Below, one piece after another: positions 48,821 through 57,867 of a stretch of 64,000 bases of DNA (position 1 is the first letter of the stretch; every line of letters begins with the position of its first letter). The notes under the pieces are model-generated. The model made no database searches and was not told the DNA's origin. It saw only the letters and a program-made list of their open reading frames with translations. The DNA lies in the NCBI RefSeq assembly GCF_010731295.1, contig NZ_AP022579.1, forward strand, positions 62,001 through 126,000, given 5' to 3'. This DNA comes from Mycolicibacterium boenickei. GTDB taxonomy: Bacteria > Actinomycetota > Actinomycetes > Mycobacteriales > Mycobacteriaceae. Made by a program: the position numbers and the translations under genes.

Positions 48821-50770
48821 ATGGACGGCGCCGATCCCACTGAGCTGATCCGCCATGCCGACTCCGCGCTTGCCGGTGTCGGCAAACTCCGTGCCGAGAT
48901 CGCCGACCGTATCCGCGCCCGCACCGACGAGGTGGTGACGCAGACCCTGCGGTCGGCGCCGCTGCAGCACCTGCGCCCCTATCTGGCACGCGGCGCCCGC
49001 CTCGGCGGGCTGGCGAACTCCGACTACCGCACGGTCGCCGATGTCCACTCGGTGCCGGCCCGGCTGTTGACCCAGGTGCCCGGCGTCGACATCGAGGCCG
49101 CGCAAGCGGTGCAGGCCGCCGCCCAGGCCATGTCCGACCACATCCGCACCACCACCCGGCCCCGGCTGCGGTCCGGCGAGGACACCGAACTGCTGTCCTC
49201 GCTGCTGACGCTGACCGAGGCCGAAGTACCGGTCAAGCAGTTGCGCCGGCTGATGCCACGGCTGCGCAGCCACACCGCCTCGGACCAGCTGCGCGAATCG
49301 GTACGCGGGCTGCTCGACCGCATCGACGACGCCCACCACCACGACGGCGACGTGTGGGCACACTACCGCGCCGACCCCCGCCCCATTGACCAACTTCTGA
49401 GCGAATTCGCCTCCGGGACAACCGATGTGGATGCGGCCCAGGGATTTGTCGGAGCCGAGGTGGCCGCGCTGGTCGAGCAGACCGCGCTGAACCGCACCCT
49501 GCTGCGCACCGAGCTTCGCGGGTATCAGGAATTCGGTGCCCGCTACGCGCTGGCCCGGGAGCGAGTGCTGCTGTGCGACGACCTGGGGCTGGGCAAAACC
49601 CTGCAGGCCCTCGCAGTCGCGGCGCACCTGGCAGCCGCAGCGCAACTGCGCCACACCCTGGTGGTGTGCCAGCCCAACACCGGAATCCATTGGGCCGCAG
49701 AGACAGCCAAACACACCGCGCTGCGGTCGGTCGAGATCCGCGGCAGTGAACGCGAAGCGCGCCTTGAGAATTGGAAGGCCTCCGGCGGCGTGGCCATCGT
49801 CTCCTACGACACCCTGCAGCGCATCAAACTGCCCGAACGCCCCACGCTGGTCATCGTCGACGAGGCACACCTGCTGCGGGACCCGAAATCCGACCGGTCC
49901 CGGGCCGTCCGCAACGTGCTGACCTCCGACAACCGGGTGCTGTTCCTTTCCGGCGTACCGATGCACCAGCGGATCGGCGGTTTTCGTCATCTCGCAGACT
50001 TCCTGCAACCCGACGTCGCAGGCAAGGTGGCACCCAACGCGGGCGACCGCGGATCGATCGCCTTCCGCCGCGCGGTGGACCGCGTGTACCTGCGACGGGA
50101 CTACCGCGACGTGGTCGACGAACTGCCGGTGCGGATCGCCGCCGAGGAGTGGGTGCGGCTCAGCCGCGCCGACCGTGAGCGCTATCGACAGTCCGTCTCC
50201 AGCGGAAACTTCAGCGCGATCCGGCAGGGGGCTTGGCCGTCGGGCGCACCGACACCGGCCGCCAAGCTGGACCGCCTCATCGAACTCACCAACGAGGCCC
50301 ACATCAACGGGGCCAGGGTGGTGGTGTTCTCACACTTTCCGGCAGTACTCGACGTGATCCGGAAGGCGTTGCCGGGCAACATCTTCGGCCCGGTGGACGC
50401 ATCGGTACCCGACCAGCAGGCCGTCGTCGACGCCTTCGCGACCGACCGTGGCCCGGCCACCCTGCTGGCCCACATCGGTGCAGGCGCCCTGGATCTGCGC
50501 CGGCTGGACGACCCGGTGGTGTTCATCATCGCCGAGCCCCAGTGGCAGCCGCGCACGGAGCGGCAGGTGGTCGGACGCACCCAGCGGCTCAGCGAACTGC
50601 ACACCGTGCGGGTGTACCGGCTGCTGGCCAGGGGCACCGTCGACGAGCCGATCCGTCGCCTGGCGCAACATCCCGACCAGGCCCCACCACATCAGGACGA
50701 AGTGGTGCGGGCCGAGCAGGCCCGGCTGGCCCGGGCCGGGCTGACCGCCAAATTCAGTGGAACCGGTTGA
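48821..50770 (+). CDS. SNF2-like DEAH helicase
   Basis: 649 residues. Residues ~60-105 resemble a helix-hairpin-helix segment (VPARLLTQVPGVDIEAAQAV). The helicase has CDDLGLGKTLQALAV (Walker A), VIVDEAHLLRDPK (motif II), FLSGVPMHQR (motif III) and QVVGRTQRLSELH (motif VI). It is smaller than typical SNF2 proteins and has no nuclease domain. DNA repair or defence roles are possible; no partner gene is adjacent. The 3' end overlaps the convergent gene by 17 bases. Confidence 0.83.
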   Translation: MDGADPTELIRHADSALAGVGKLRAEIADRIRARTDEVVTQTLRSAPLQHLRPYLARGARLGGLANSDYRTVADVHSVPARLLTQVPGVDIEAAQAVQAAAQAMSDHIRTTTRPRLRSGEDTELLSSLLTLTEAEVPVKQLRRLMPRLRSHTASDQLRESVRGLLDRIDDAHHHDGDVWAHYRADPRPIDQLLSEFASGTTDVDAAQGFVGAEVAALVEQTALNRTLLRTELRGYQEFGARYALARERVLLCDDLGLGKTLQALAVAAHLAAAAQLRHTLVVCQPNTGIHWAAETAKHTALRSVEIRGSEREARLENWKASGGVAIVSYDTLQRIKLPERPTLVIVDEAHLLRDPKSDRSRAVRNVLTSDNRVLFLSGVPMHQRIGGFRHLADFLQPDVAGKVAPNAGDRGSIAFRRAVDRVYLRRDYRDVVDELPVRIAAEEWVRLSRADRERYRQSVSSGNFSAIRQGAWPSGAPTPAAKLDRLIELTNEAHINGARVVVFSHFPAVLDVIRKALPGNIFGPVDASVPDQQAVVDAFATDRGPATLLAHIGAGALDLRRLDDPVVFIIAEPQWQPRTERQVVGRTQRLSELHTVRVYRLLARGTVDEPIRRLAQHPDQAPPHQDEVVRAEQARLARAGLTAKFSGTG

Positions 50771-51920
50771 TGATCGGGATGCGCTCGATGATGCGGTCCC
50801 GCAACCGCGGCTGCGGGTAGGTCACCGGCGGAGGAACGTACGGCGGCGGTGCATAGACCGGCGCGGGCGGCGGTGTGTACGCCGGCGCCGGCGCGGGCGG
50901 AACGTAGGCGGGCGCAGGTTCGGGGGCCGGTGCCGCGGGGGCCGGCGGGACCTGGGCGGGCGGCTGGTGCGCCGGCGGATTGGCCGCCTCGACCGCGCGA
51001 GCCGGTGGCGGAGCGGCGGGAGACGGCGGAGGAGCCGCGGGGGCAGGTTTGGCGGCGGGCTTGTCGACCGGCTTCTGCACCGGTTTCGGGGCAGGCCCCG
51101 CCTCGGGCGCCGATTCCTTGATGCTCGCGACCTGCGCGGTTTCCGACACCGCTCCGGGGTGCAGATGCAGCCCGATGGCGGCCGAGCTCGCCACGACCAG
51201 CGTCACCAGGGCTCCGCCGACGACGGACGACAACGCACCGACCTTGGTCCAGTGCACCTTCTTGGCCGGTGTCGCAACGGTATTCACCGCGAGCGCCGCG
51301 GCGAGCCCGGCCCCGCGCGCGAAGGCCAGGTCGGATTCGGCCGCGGTGATCACCTGAGCCGGCAGCGACTCGGCCAGCTCGGCCACCACCGGGCCGTGGG
51401 CGTCGGAGCCCAGGATGAACATGGCACTGATCGGTCTGCCGGTGAGCGCCAGCAACCCGGTGATGTCGGTGACGAAGGTGTCGGACCGCTCGATGCGATC
51501 GGCGCTGACGTCGTCAGGGGTCACGATCGCCACGACGGCCGCGTCGGGTTCGACGATGCACACCGCGATGTCGTCATGCTCGGTGATCTCGGCGATGCCA
51601 CTGGCCAGCATGCCTGCCGCCTCGATCTCCGAGACCGCGAAGACATTGCCGTAGCCGCGGTTGTCCAGCGACTGCATGATGCGACCGGCCAGCGGCGCGG
51701 CATCATTCGTCCACGTCACGCCGATGGCATGGATGCGGTGACCGCCGTCGAGTTCGGAGTCGTCCACCAAGCCCCGCAACAGGCCGTCGGGGTCATAGCC
51801 GGCGGCATCCTCGAACGAGATTGCGCCGCGATCGACCGGACGCCCCTCGCCCGTGGTGCCTTCGACGAGCACCCACCGAACGGCTCTCGAAGTCATCGCG
51901 AGGCCGAGCACGAGATCCAT
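50754..51920 (-). CDS. DUF7159-type protein with proline-rich C-terminus
   Basis: 388 residues. The N-terminal ~200 residues (MDLVLGLAMTSRAVRWVLVEG) have a repeated actin-like ATPase-type fold. A transmembrane helix at ~228-252 is followed by an extracytoplasmic tail of about 135 residues that is extremely rich in Pro and Ala, ending RDRIIERIPIINRFH. It is a paralogue of the protein at 61389. Its function in mycobacterial envelopes is unknown. Confidence 0.75.
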   Translation of the reverse strand: MDLVLGLAMTSRAVRWVLVEGTTGEGRPVDRGAISFEDAAGYDPDGLLRGLVDDSELDGGHRIHAIGVTWTNDAAPLAGRIMQSLDNRGYGNVFAVSEIEAAGMLASGIAEITEHDDIAVCIVEPDAAVVAIVTPDDVSADRIERSDTFVTDITGLLALTGRPISAMFILGSDAHGPVVAELAESLPAQVITAAESDLAFARGAGLAAALAVNTVATPAKKVHWTKVGALSSVVGGALVTLVVASSAAIGLHLHPGAVSETAQVASIKESAPEAGPAPKPVQKPVDKPAAKPAPAAPPPSPAAPPPARAVEAANPPAHQPPAQVPPAPAAPAPEPAPAYVPPAPAPAYTPPPAPVYAPPPYVPPPVTYPQPRLRDRIIERIPIINRFH

Positions 51921-52061
51921 ACCGATCCCCCGATCTGCCTAGTCAGTCGTTAATCAGGTTACCGGTGTGACGGCGCTTACACGTGGGTGCGCCGATCTAT
52001 GCGCAAACTCTTACGGCCTCTTACGGCCCGCATAGGGACCGCACTCATGCGGCGCACACCA

Positions 52062-52067
52062 TAAGCT
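52062..52067 (+). promoter_or_regulatory. -10 box for a leaderless transcript
   Basis: TAAGCT ends 8 bases before the ATG at 52076, supporting that start and a leaderless mRNA. Confidence 0.4.
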
Positions 52068-52075
52068 CGCTGCAC

Positions 52076-52528
52076 ATGAGGTACCTCGCTGCCGTCCTGG
52101 CCACCACGTCCGCGCTCGCGGGGTGTGCCGTCGCGGGCAAGCCCACCATGGCCCCGGTGACGGAAGAATGGCGGCAGGCCGTCACCGACGCAGTCGCCGG
52201 TCTCGGCACGCAGATGGGTCCGATCGCCAACGCGATGGTGACCGCCAATCACCAGACCGATTTCGGCGCCCTGCACAGTGCATGCAACGACCTGCGCAAC
52301 TATGTCGACTCGGTCCGGAACAAGGTCCTGCCCGGGCCCGACGTCCAGGTCAACTCCTCGCTGCGGGAGGGCCTGGACGGCTATCGGAGCATGGCCGATC
52401 AGTGCGTGGTGTTGACCCCAGAGAACAGCGAAGCGCGGCTGGGCAAGTTCGAGGCCACCATGGACGAGGCCCACCTGCACATCATGGACGCACTCAAGGA
52501 GCTCGGCGTCGATATCCCGAAGCGCTGA
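52076..52528 (+). CDS. Small lipoprotein
   Basis: 150 residues. A signal peptide ends in SALAGC, a clear lipobox. The mature helical part has two Cys (in HSACNDL and DQCVVL) that could form a disulfide. I do not recognise the family. It is separated by about 110 bases from the Pit transporter gene. Confidence 0.75.
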   Translation: MRYLAAVLATTSALAGCAVAGKPTMAPVTEEWRQAVTDAVAGLGTQMGPIANAMVTANHQTDFGALHSACNDLRNYVDSVRNKVLPGPDVQVNSSLREGLDGYRSMADQCVVLTPENSEARLGKFEATMDEAHLHIMDALKELGVDIPKR

Positions 52529-52640
52529 CACTGGCGCGGCTACCACACACGACCACTTCTCGTACTCCTATCCAGAGACCCGATAAGTGACGGAGACCTC
52601 AGCCAGTTAATTAGGTTTCCGTAGCGATTGTGTTCAAGAA

Positions 52641-53789
52641 TTGTTTACCGTGTCGTTACAGTTTCTCCTGCTGTGCATTGTCGTCTTCACCGCGTTGATG
52701 TTCGATTTCACCAACGGTTTTCACGACACCGGCAATGCGATGGCGACGTCGATCGCCAGCGGAGCACTCAAACCACGCACTGCCGTGGCGCTGTCGGCGC
52801 TGCTGAATCTGGTCGGCGCATTTCTGTCCACCGCAGTGGCCGCGACGATCGCCAAGGGGCTTGTCGACGCGGACCTGGTCACCCTGGAATTGGTGTTCGC
52901 CGGGCTCGTCGGCAGCATCCTGTGGAACCTGCTCACCTGGCTGATGGGTATCCCGTCCAGCTCGTCGCACGCCCTCATCGGCGGCATCGTCGGCGCGATG
53001 ATCGCCGCCGTCGGTGGCCACGGCGTGATCTGGCACGGCGTCGTCTCGACCGTCATCGTGCCCGCGGTGTTGTCACCACTGATCGCAGGTCTGGTGGCCT
53101 GCATCGCCAGTTGGCTGGTCTACCGGCTGATCCGCGGCCTGCCCAAGGACCGCACCATCGCCGCCTTCCGGTACGGACAGATCGGCTCGGCCTCCCTGAT
53201 CTCACTGGCGCACGGCACGAACGACGCCCAGAAGACCATGGGCATCATCTTTCTCGCCCTGATCTCGTACGGCGCTGTCGACGAGTCGGCGACCATGCCG
53301 CCGTTCTGGGTGATCGCGGCCTGCGCCGTCGCCATCGCCCTCGGCACCCTCTCGGGTGGCTGGCGGGTCATCCGCACCCTGGGCAAGGGACTGGTCGACA
53401 CCGAGGCGCCGCAGGGCATGGCCGCCGAAGTCTCCTCGGCGGCAACCATCCTGCTCTCCAGCCACTTCGGCTACTCGCTGTCCACGACACACGTCGCGAC
53501 CGGGTCCATCCTCGGCAGCGGCCTCGGCCGGCGCACCGAGGTGCGCTGGGGCGTCGCCCGCAACATGGCCACCGCCTGGCTGATCACGCTGCCGGCCGCG
53601 GGCCTGGTCGGCGCACTCACCTACGTCCTCGTGCACGGAATCGGCGGCTTCGCCGGACCGCTGATCGGTTTCGTCGCGCTGATCGCCTCCACGGTGCCCA
53701 TCTGGCTCAAGTCGCGTAAGCCGCCGATCGACCACAAGAACGTCAACGACGCGTGGCAGGGCAGCCTCACCGCGGTCGAGAGCAAGTAG
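52641..53789 (+). CDS. pit: Inorganic phosphate transporter, Pit family
   Basis: 382 residues with about ten helices and the duplicated PiT signature: FDFTNGFHDTGNAMATSIASG near the start and SLAHGTNDAQKTMGIIF in the second half. It is a low-affinity, proton- or metal-coupled phosphate importer, possibly carrying metal phosphates. The start is uncertain: TTG at 52641 or GTG at 52650. It is followed by a small membrane protein, as pitA is by Rv0544c in M. tuberculosis (from memory). Confidence 0.9.
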   Translation: MFTVSLQFLLLCIVVFTALMFDFTNGFHDTGNAMATSIASGALKPRTAVALSALLNLVGAFLSTAVAATIAKGLVDADLVTLELVFAGLVGSILWNLLTWLMGIPSSSSHALIGGIVGAMIAAVGGHGVIWHGVVSTVIVPAVLSPLIAGLVACIASWLVYRLIRGLPKDRTIAAFRYGQIGSASLISLAHGTNDAQKTMGIIFLALISYGAVDESATMPPFWVIAACAVAIALGTLSGGWRVIRTLGKGLVDTEAPQGMAAEVSSAATILLSSHFGYSLSTTHVATGSILGSGLGRRTEVRWGVARNMATAWLITLPAAGLVGALTYVLVHGIGGFAGPLIGFVALIASTVPIWLKSRKPPIDHKNVNDAWQGSLTAVESK

Positions 53790-53803
53790 GGACGGGGCCC
53801 CAC

Positions 53804-54088
53804 ATGAACGAGTGGATCAATCTCGCAGCCGTCGGCAAGATCCTGCTGTTCGGCCTGGCGGTGGGCGCATCCGTGCCGACCCTGTTCGCGATCGGCGTGC
53901 GCCTGCACATCGCCGCCGGTGTCGCCGATGGCCCGTCAGACGGCGGCCGCCGGCGTCTGCTGACCGGCCTGAGCCGGCTGATGTTCGCGTTGGTGCTGAT
54001 CGTGGTGGTCACGGGCGTGCTGTTCATCGCCAACAACTTCATCGGCCATCACACCGGCGTGTACCTGTTCAACAGTAACGCGCACTGA
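53804..54088 (+). CDS. Small membrane protein next to Pit
   Basis: 94 residues with two helices (ILLFGLAVGASVPTLFAIGV and LMFALVLIVVVTGVLFIANN). The GC-rich segment before the ATG at 53804 includes GGGACGGGG. It lies 14 bases after the Pit gene. It may be a Pit accessory subunit. The 3' end lies 15 bases from the convergent cutinase gene; TGAGC/GCTCA arms at 54086-54106 may act as a weak shared terminator. Confidence 0.78.
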   Translation: MNEWINLAAVGKILLFGLAVGASVPTLFAIGVRLHIAAGVADGPSDGGRRRLLTGLSRLMFALVLIVVVTGVLFIANNFIGHHTGVYLFNSNAH

Positions 54089-54103
54089 GCCCTGATCGTC
54101 CGC

Positions 54104-55069
54104 TCAGGCCAGTGGCGCGACAGGCGCCGGTGAGGACGGAGTCGGCGATGCCGGCGTCGGCGCCGGAGGGCTCTGCGCCGGGGCCGGACCGGGAAGGTTC
54201 TGCGGGGCCGGGCCCATGTGCTGGGCGGGCTGGGCGGTCTGCGCCGCCGGCTGGGCAGGCTGGACCCGCGAGGGCTGCGACGGGCCCGCGCCCGCCAGCA
54301 ATGCCGGCGGACCGGGCTGGGGCGCCTGTTGCGCCCAAGCGTCCTGGAGCTTGCTCGCCGCGAACGCGGCGCCCTGATTCACCAGGCCGGCTTCCGCGTA
54401 CTGCGTGTGAATACCGAAGCTTCTGCCCTGCGGGTCGCACACCAGATCGTTGTCCACACAGAGATCGATGGCTTTGGCCGTGTAACTCGGCCCGACGACG
54501 ACCGAAGGATTGTTGAGCACCTTCATGAATCGCGGCGACGGCTTGCCGAACAACGCGACCGCGGCGACATGGTCAGCAACGTCGGGCGGCATCGGCGCAG
54601 GCACACTGTCCGGTGAAATCCCGTCCGGCACAACGCTCGCAGTTACGAAGCCGATGACTGCCGCACCTTGAGAGAATCCGCCGAGCACCATCTTGGTATC
54701 GGGGCAATTGGCAGCCATGGTCATGATGCGCGCCCGCGCATCGGCGATGCCCTGGACGGCAGTTGGGAAGTCGGTGGTCGCCGGGTAATCGACGGGGTAG
54801 ACCTCCACCGCCTTCGGCGCGACGTTGGCGCGCAACGAGTTAACGAACGCTTCGCCGGTATCGCCTACGCCAGGCGCTTCCATCGTGCCGCGGGCGAATA
54901 TCACCTCGGCATCCGGACACGGTGCCGCATCGGCGGACGGCATCGTCACATTGCCCATCACGGAAGCCGCCCCCGCCATGACGGCAACCAAACCGGCACT
55001 TCCGAGTTTCCCCACTAATTCACTGTGGCACAGCACAGCATTGAGCGCGCTCCGAGCAAGCGGAGGCAT
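54104..55069 (-). CDS. Cutinase-like (Culp) secreted lipase
   Basis: 321 residues. A hydrophobic segment and ADA cleavage-like site precede the cutinase domain: DAEVIFARGTMEAPGVG, GGFSQGAAVI (nucleophile Ser) and LVCDPQGRSFGIHTQYAEAG (catalytic Asp and His). The ~80-residue C-terminus is rich in Pro, Ala and Gln, as in cell-wall-associated mycobacterial Culps. It hydrolyses ester lipids outside the cell. Confidence 0.88.
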   Translation of the reverse strand: MPPLARSALNAVLCHSELVGKLGSAGLVAVMAGAASVMGNVTMPSADAAPCPDAEVIFARGTMEAPGVGDTGEAFVNSLRANVAPKAVEVYPVDYPATTDFPTAVQGIADARARIMTMAANCPDTKMVLGGFSQGAAVIGFVTASVVPDGISPDSVPAPMPPDVADHVAAVALFGKPSPRFMKVLNNPSVVVGPSYTAKAIDLCVDNDLVCDPQGRSFGIHTQYAEAGLVNQGAAFAASKLQDAWAQQAPQPGPPALLAGAGPSQPSRVQPAQPAAQTAQPAQHMGPAPQNLPGPAPAQSPPAPTPASPTPSSPAPVAPLA

Positions 55070-55279
55070 AGAGTTCCCTCAAGAACCAGAGAGAATTCTC
55101 AGGAAGCAGGCGCGTTGCCATGGCACGCGCACCACCCTGCCGGCGCTCTGGCAATCCCCGAATCATCGTTTTCCCCAACCATTCTCGGTCCCGTTCCGCG
55201 CAGCTCCCGGCCGCACGCCAAGCAGGAGGGCGCCGCCGCTGGCGCAATGTCCGGCAAACCCACCTCGAACGACACGTCT

Positions 55280-55330
55280 CACTGGTAACTTTCGAGCCCT
55301 GTGACCCACACGTGACACGCGTCACATTTT
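55280..55330. promoter_or_regulatory. Conserved upstream box of PE-PPE paralogue 1
   Basis: CACTGGTAACTTT (55280-55292) followed by GTCACATTT (55321-55329) recurs before the second paralogue. GTGAC-ACGC-GTCAC within it is a further inverted repeat. The surrounding 355-base gap between the divergent cutinase and PE-PPE genes shows no other gene. Confidence 0.5.
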
Positions 55331-55423
55331 CTTGTTCGCGGCAGCCGCGGGCCACAGACGTTGCGGCTGCGCCGAATCACCACGATCACCGAACCACCAC
55401 GGTGGAGAAAGAAGGCATGAAAA

Positions 55424-56950
55424 ATGAAGGGTCGGGGGCAATGCGGTTCATCTCGTTGGGGGCCAATGTTGTTGGCTGGCGGCGTCGTCGTCGCGGTATC
55501 GGCGGGGGTTACGGTCAATACCCCAGCGCCTTCCTACACCGCCGCCGTTCGCCTGGTCGGCACGACGATCGGCGTCGGGGCGTCTTACGACGCGTTCGGG
55601 TTGAGCATCCCGGTGTTCTTCTACGGGAGTGTCATTCCCGAGGGCGACTCGTATCACACCGTTCCCTATCCGGCTCAGATCAGCGTGAGCATCCCGATCA
55701 TCTCGGATCTGCCGGGGCTGTCCGACCTTCCGTACTGGACGCAGTCCCTGAAACGATCCGAGGCGATCGGCGCCGGGTATCTGCTGAAGGACATCGCCGC
55801 GGTGGCCGCCGGTGAAAAAGTGCGGATCATCGGCGTATCGCAGGGCACGCAGGTCGCCGAGATCGCGCGCAACGAGATGTCCAAGATTCCGGATTATGTT
55901 GCCAATGCCCAGAATTACGAGTTCCTCCTGCTCGGGGATCCGTATCAGCCCAACGGCGGCATCCTGGCCCGCCTGTCGGCCTGGCGTGACCTGCCGGTAT
56001 TGGGCGACATTTTCCCGCTCGGCCGGCCGGGACCATCCGACAGCCCGTTCAAGACCACCTTCTATCAAAACCAGTACGACGGCGTCGCCGACTTCCCGGC
56101 GTATTTCAACGTGCTGTCCATCGCGAACGCCATCGCCGGAATGGCATTCGGGCATGCGTTCCCGGGCTACGTGATGGAGTACCCCGACGCCCCCAACGCC
56201 GTCACCACCCAGGTCGGCAACACCACCTATGTCACGCTGCCCCAGTATCTTCCGCTGCTGGCGCCGCTGCGCATCCCCGCATCCCTGATCGGGGCAGAAC
56301 GCTTCGTCGACGCCATCGATCCGGTGCTGCGGGTTTTGGTCGAGATGGGCTACGACCGCACCGCGGACCCCAGCCGGGTCAAGGAATTCAGCTGGACGAT
56401 GCCCGAGGAGAAGGTGACCGAAGCGCTCGACGCACTGCCCGGCGCGTTCGAGCAGTCCTTGGCGATCCTCGGCGGCGAGAAGTACGTCCCCACGCTGCCG
56501 CAGCCCGTCGTCTCCGACGCCGAACCGGACACCCCGCTGCCCGAGCATCCGGCCGATCCAGTGGGCACCTCACCGGCAGAGCAGAGGCTGCGCAAGGCGA
56601 TGGACGACATCGCGGCAGCGTTGTCCAACGCCACCCGGCCACTGGCCAAGGTGTTCCAGTCCTTCGGCGGTCGTACGCCAACGGCCGAGGTGACCGACAC
56701 CACGGACAAGCCCACCGCCCCGGTCCATCGCCTGAACCGTTCGGCCAGAATGCAATTGGATCAGCCGCGTTCCGCTCCGGCGCAGCGGTTGAAGATGGTC
56801 CGGGACGCGCACAAGTCCGGCGAGAAGCCCGCTCGCGCCACCAAGCGTGCGGCCAAGCAGGCGACCAAGCAAGCCGCCAAGCAAGCCGCGAAAACCGGAC
56901 ACGATCAACGCCACGATCCGCCGAAGCGCAAGAGCAAGCGGGCGAGCTGA
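55424..56950 (+). CDS. PE-PPE domain alpha/beta hydrolase (paralogue 1)
   Basis: 508 residues. A hydrophobic leader (MLLAGGVVVAVSAGVTV) is followed at ~40-260 by the PE-PPE hydrolase domain: IPVFFYGSVIPEGDSYHTV, IIGVSQGTQVAEI (GXSXG Ser) and LLLGDPYQPNGG. The C-terminal ~100 residues are low-complexity and rich in Lys and Ala. It should be an exported esterase acting on envelope lipids. A paralogue lies at 57868 beyond a TetR gene. Confidence 0.85.
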   Translation: MKGRGQCGSSRWGPMLLAGGVVVAVSAGVTVNTPAPSYTAAVRLVGTTIGVGASYDAFGLSIPVFFYGSVIPEGDSYHTVPYPAQISVSIPIISDLPGLSDLPYWTQSLKRSEAIGAGYLLKDIAAVAAGEKVRIIGVSQGTQVAEIARNEMSKIPDYVANAQNYEFLLLGDPYQPNGGILARLSAWRDLPVLGDIFPLGRPGPSDSPFKTTFYQNQYDGVADFPAYFNVLSIANAIAGMAFGHAFPGYVMEYPDAPNAVTTQVGNTTYVTLPQYLPLLAPLRIPASLIGAERFVDAIDPVLRVLVEMGYDRTADPSRVKEFSWTMPEEKVTEALDALPGAFEQSLAILGGEKYVPTLPQPVVSDAEPDTPLPEHPADPVGTSPAEQRLRKAMDDIAAALSNATRPLAKVFQSFGGRTPTAEVTDTTDKPTAPVHRLNRSARMQLDQPRSAPAQRLKMVRDAHKSGEKPARATKRAAKQATKQAAKQAAKTGHDQRHDPPKRKSKRAS

Positions 56951-56982
56951 CCGTCCGACGGCGGGCAGGGCACGGGCCGGAT

Positions 56983-56988
56983 TACACT
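56983..56988 (+). promoter_or_regulatory. -10 box for a leaderless transcript
   Basis: TACACT ends 7 bases before the ATG at 56996 of the TetR gene. Confidence 0.45.
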
Positions 56989-56995
56989 CCCGGCC

Positions 56996-57667
56996 ATGGC
57001 CAGACCGCCGTCGGCTCCCGGCCGCACGATCCGCGGGCTCGACGCCGAACAGCGTCGCGCCCATCGTCGTGAGCAGTTGCTGGCGGCGGCGTTCGAGCTG
57101 ATCGCGCGCGACGGCTACGCCAACACCTCGATCGAGCAGATCTGCCAGACGGCATACGTCGGCAACAAGGCCTTCTACGAGGTGTTCGACAGCAAAGAAG
57201 ACTGCTACCTGGCCCTGCTGTCCCAGATAGCCGGACGGATCGAGGAGCGGGCGGTCCAGGCCCTGGCCGATGCGCCGGACGACCCCGACGAAACGGTCCA
57301 TCGGCTGCTGTCGGCGTTCGCCCATGCTCTCGTCGACGATCCCCGGGTCGCGGTGGTGGCATTCGGGGAATGCGCGGGCATCTCGCCGCGGGTCGAGCGG
57401 CTGCGCCGTGAGAACCGCCGCTGGACAGCGGCCTTTCTCGAGAATCTCTGGCGGCAACGCGAGTTCCCCTGCCTACCGGACACCGGCGCGGTCGACTATC
57501 ACGCGTTGGCGGTGTCCACCGTGGGCGGGCTCTTCGAGAGCGTGGCCGACTGGCTGCACGAGCGCGAGACCGACAGCGATACCCCGCCGACCATCGACAC
57601 GTTGATCGGCAATCTGGCGAGCTTCGTCGGGGTGGTTCGCGCCGGAATCGCGGCGTCGGTGCGCTGA
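56996..57667 (+). CDS. TetR-family regulator
   Basis: 223 residues. The N-terminal helix-turn-helix (REQLLAAAFELIARDGYANTSIEQICQTAYVGNKAFYEVF) is a typical TetR DNA-binding domain, and the rest is the helical ligand domain. It lies between two PE-PPE paralogues and probably controls at least the downstream one through the palindrome at 57688. Its promoter looks leaderless and it may also regulate itself. Confidence 0.9.
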   Translation: MARPPSAPGRTIRGLDAEQRRAHRREQLLAAAFELIARDGYANTSIEQICQTAYVGNKAFYEVFDSKEDCYLALLSQIAGRIEERAVQALADAPDDPDETVHRLLSAFAHALVDDPRVAVVAFGECAGISPRVERLRRENRRWTAAFLENLWRQREFPCLPDTGAVDYHALAVSTVGGLFESVADWLHERETDSDTPPTIDTLIGNLASFVGVVRAGIAASVR

Positions 57668-57670
57668 TTC

Positions 57671-57703
57671 TGCAAACAATGGTTTGCAACAAGAGCTCTT
57701 GTT
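57671..57703. promoter_or_regulatory. Hairpin and 16 bp palindrome after the TetR gene
   Basis: TGCAAAC-AATG-GTTTGCA (57671-57688) forms a 7 bp stem, and AACAAGAGCTCTTGTT (57688-57703) is a perfect palindrome. Both lie just after the TetR stop and upstream of the second PE-PPE gene. The palindrome is the size of a TetR operator; the hairpin could also end the TetR transcript. Confidence 0.55.
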
Positions 57704-57735
57704 TCCAAAAGTGACGCTTGTCATACATCGCTACC

Positions 57736-57781
57736 CACTGGTAACTTTCCGGCAGCACGCGACGTGGCGTCCGTCACATTT
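57736..57781. promoter_or_regulatory. Conserved upstream box of PE-PPE paralogue 2
   Basis: CACTGGTAACTTT (57736-57748) and GTCACATTT (57773-57781) match the box before the first paralogue, with a spacer four bases shorter. It lies 87 bases before the start codon. Confidence 0.5.
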
Positions 57782-57867
57782 CCCGGTTGACGCGCAGGTG
57801 GCGGGCCCAGATGTTCGGCCGCGCCATCCGGGCGGCCGCTCACCACGATGAGGAAGCGGGAACAGCC

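Noticed and set aside
48494..50302. 602-codon open frame on the minus strand opposite the helicase
   Set aside because: The plus-strand frame has full helicase motifs; the minus frame is low-complexity in content and arises from high G+C.
50757..51953. 398-codon plus-strand frame opposite the DUF7159 gene
   Set aside because: Gly/Arg-rich antisense of a proline-rich coding sequence.
55069..55423. Insertion sequence or gene in the cutinase/PE-PPE gap
   Set aside because: No transposase frame or terminal repeats; only promoter-like elements are visible.
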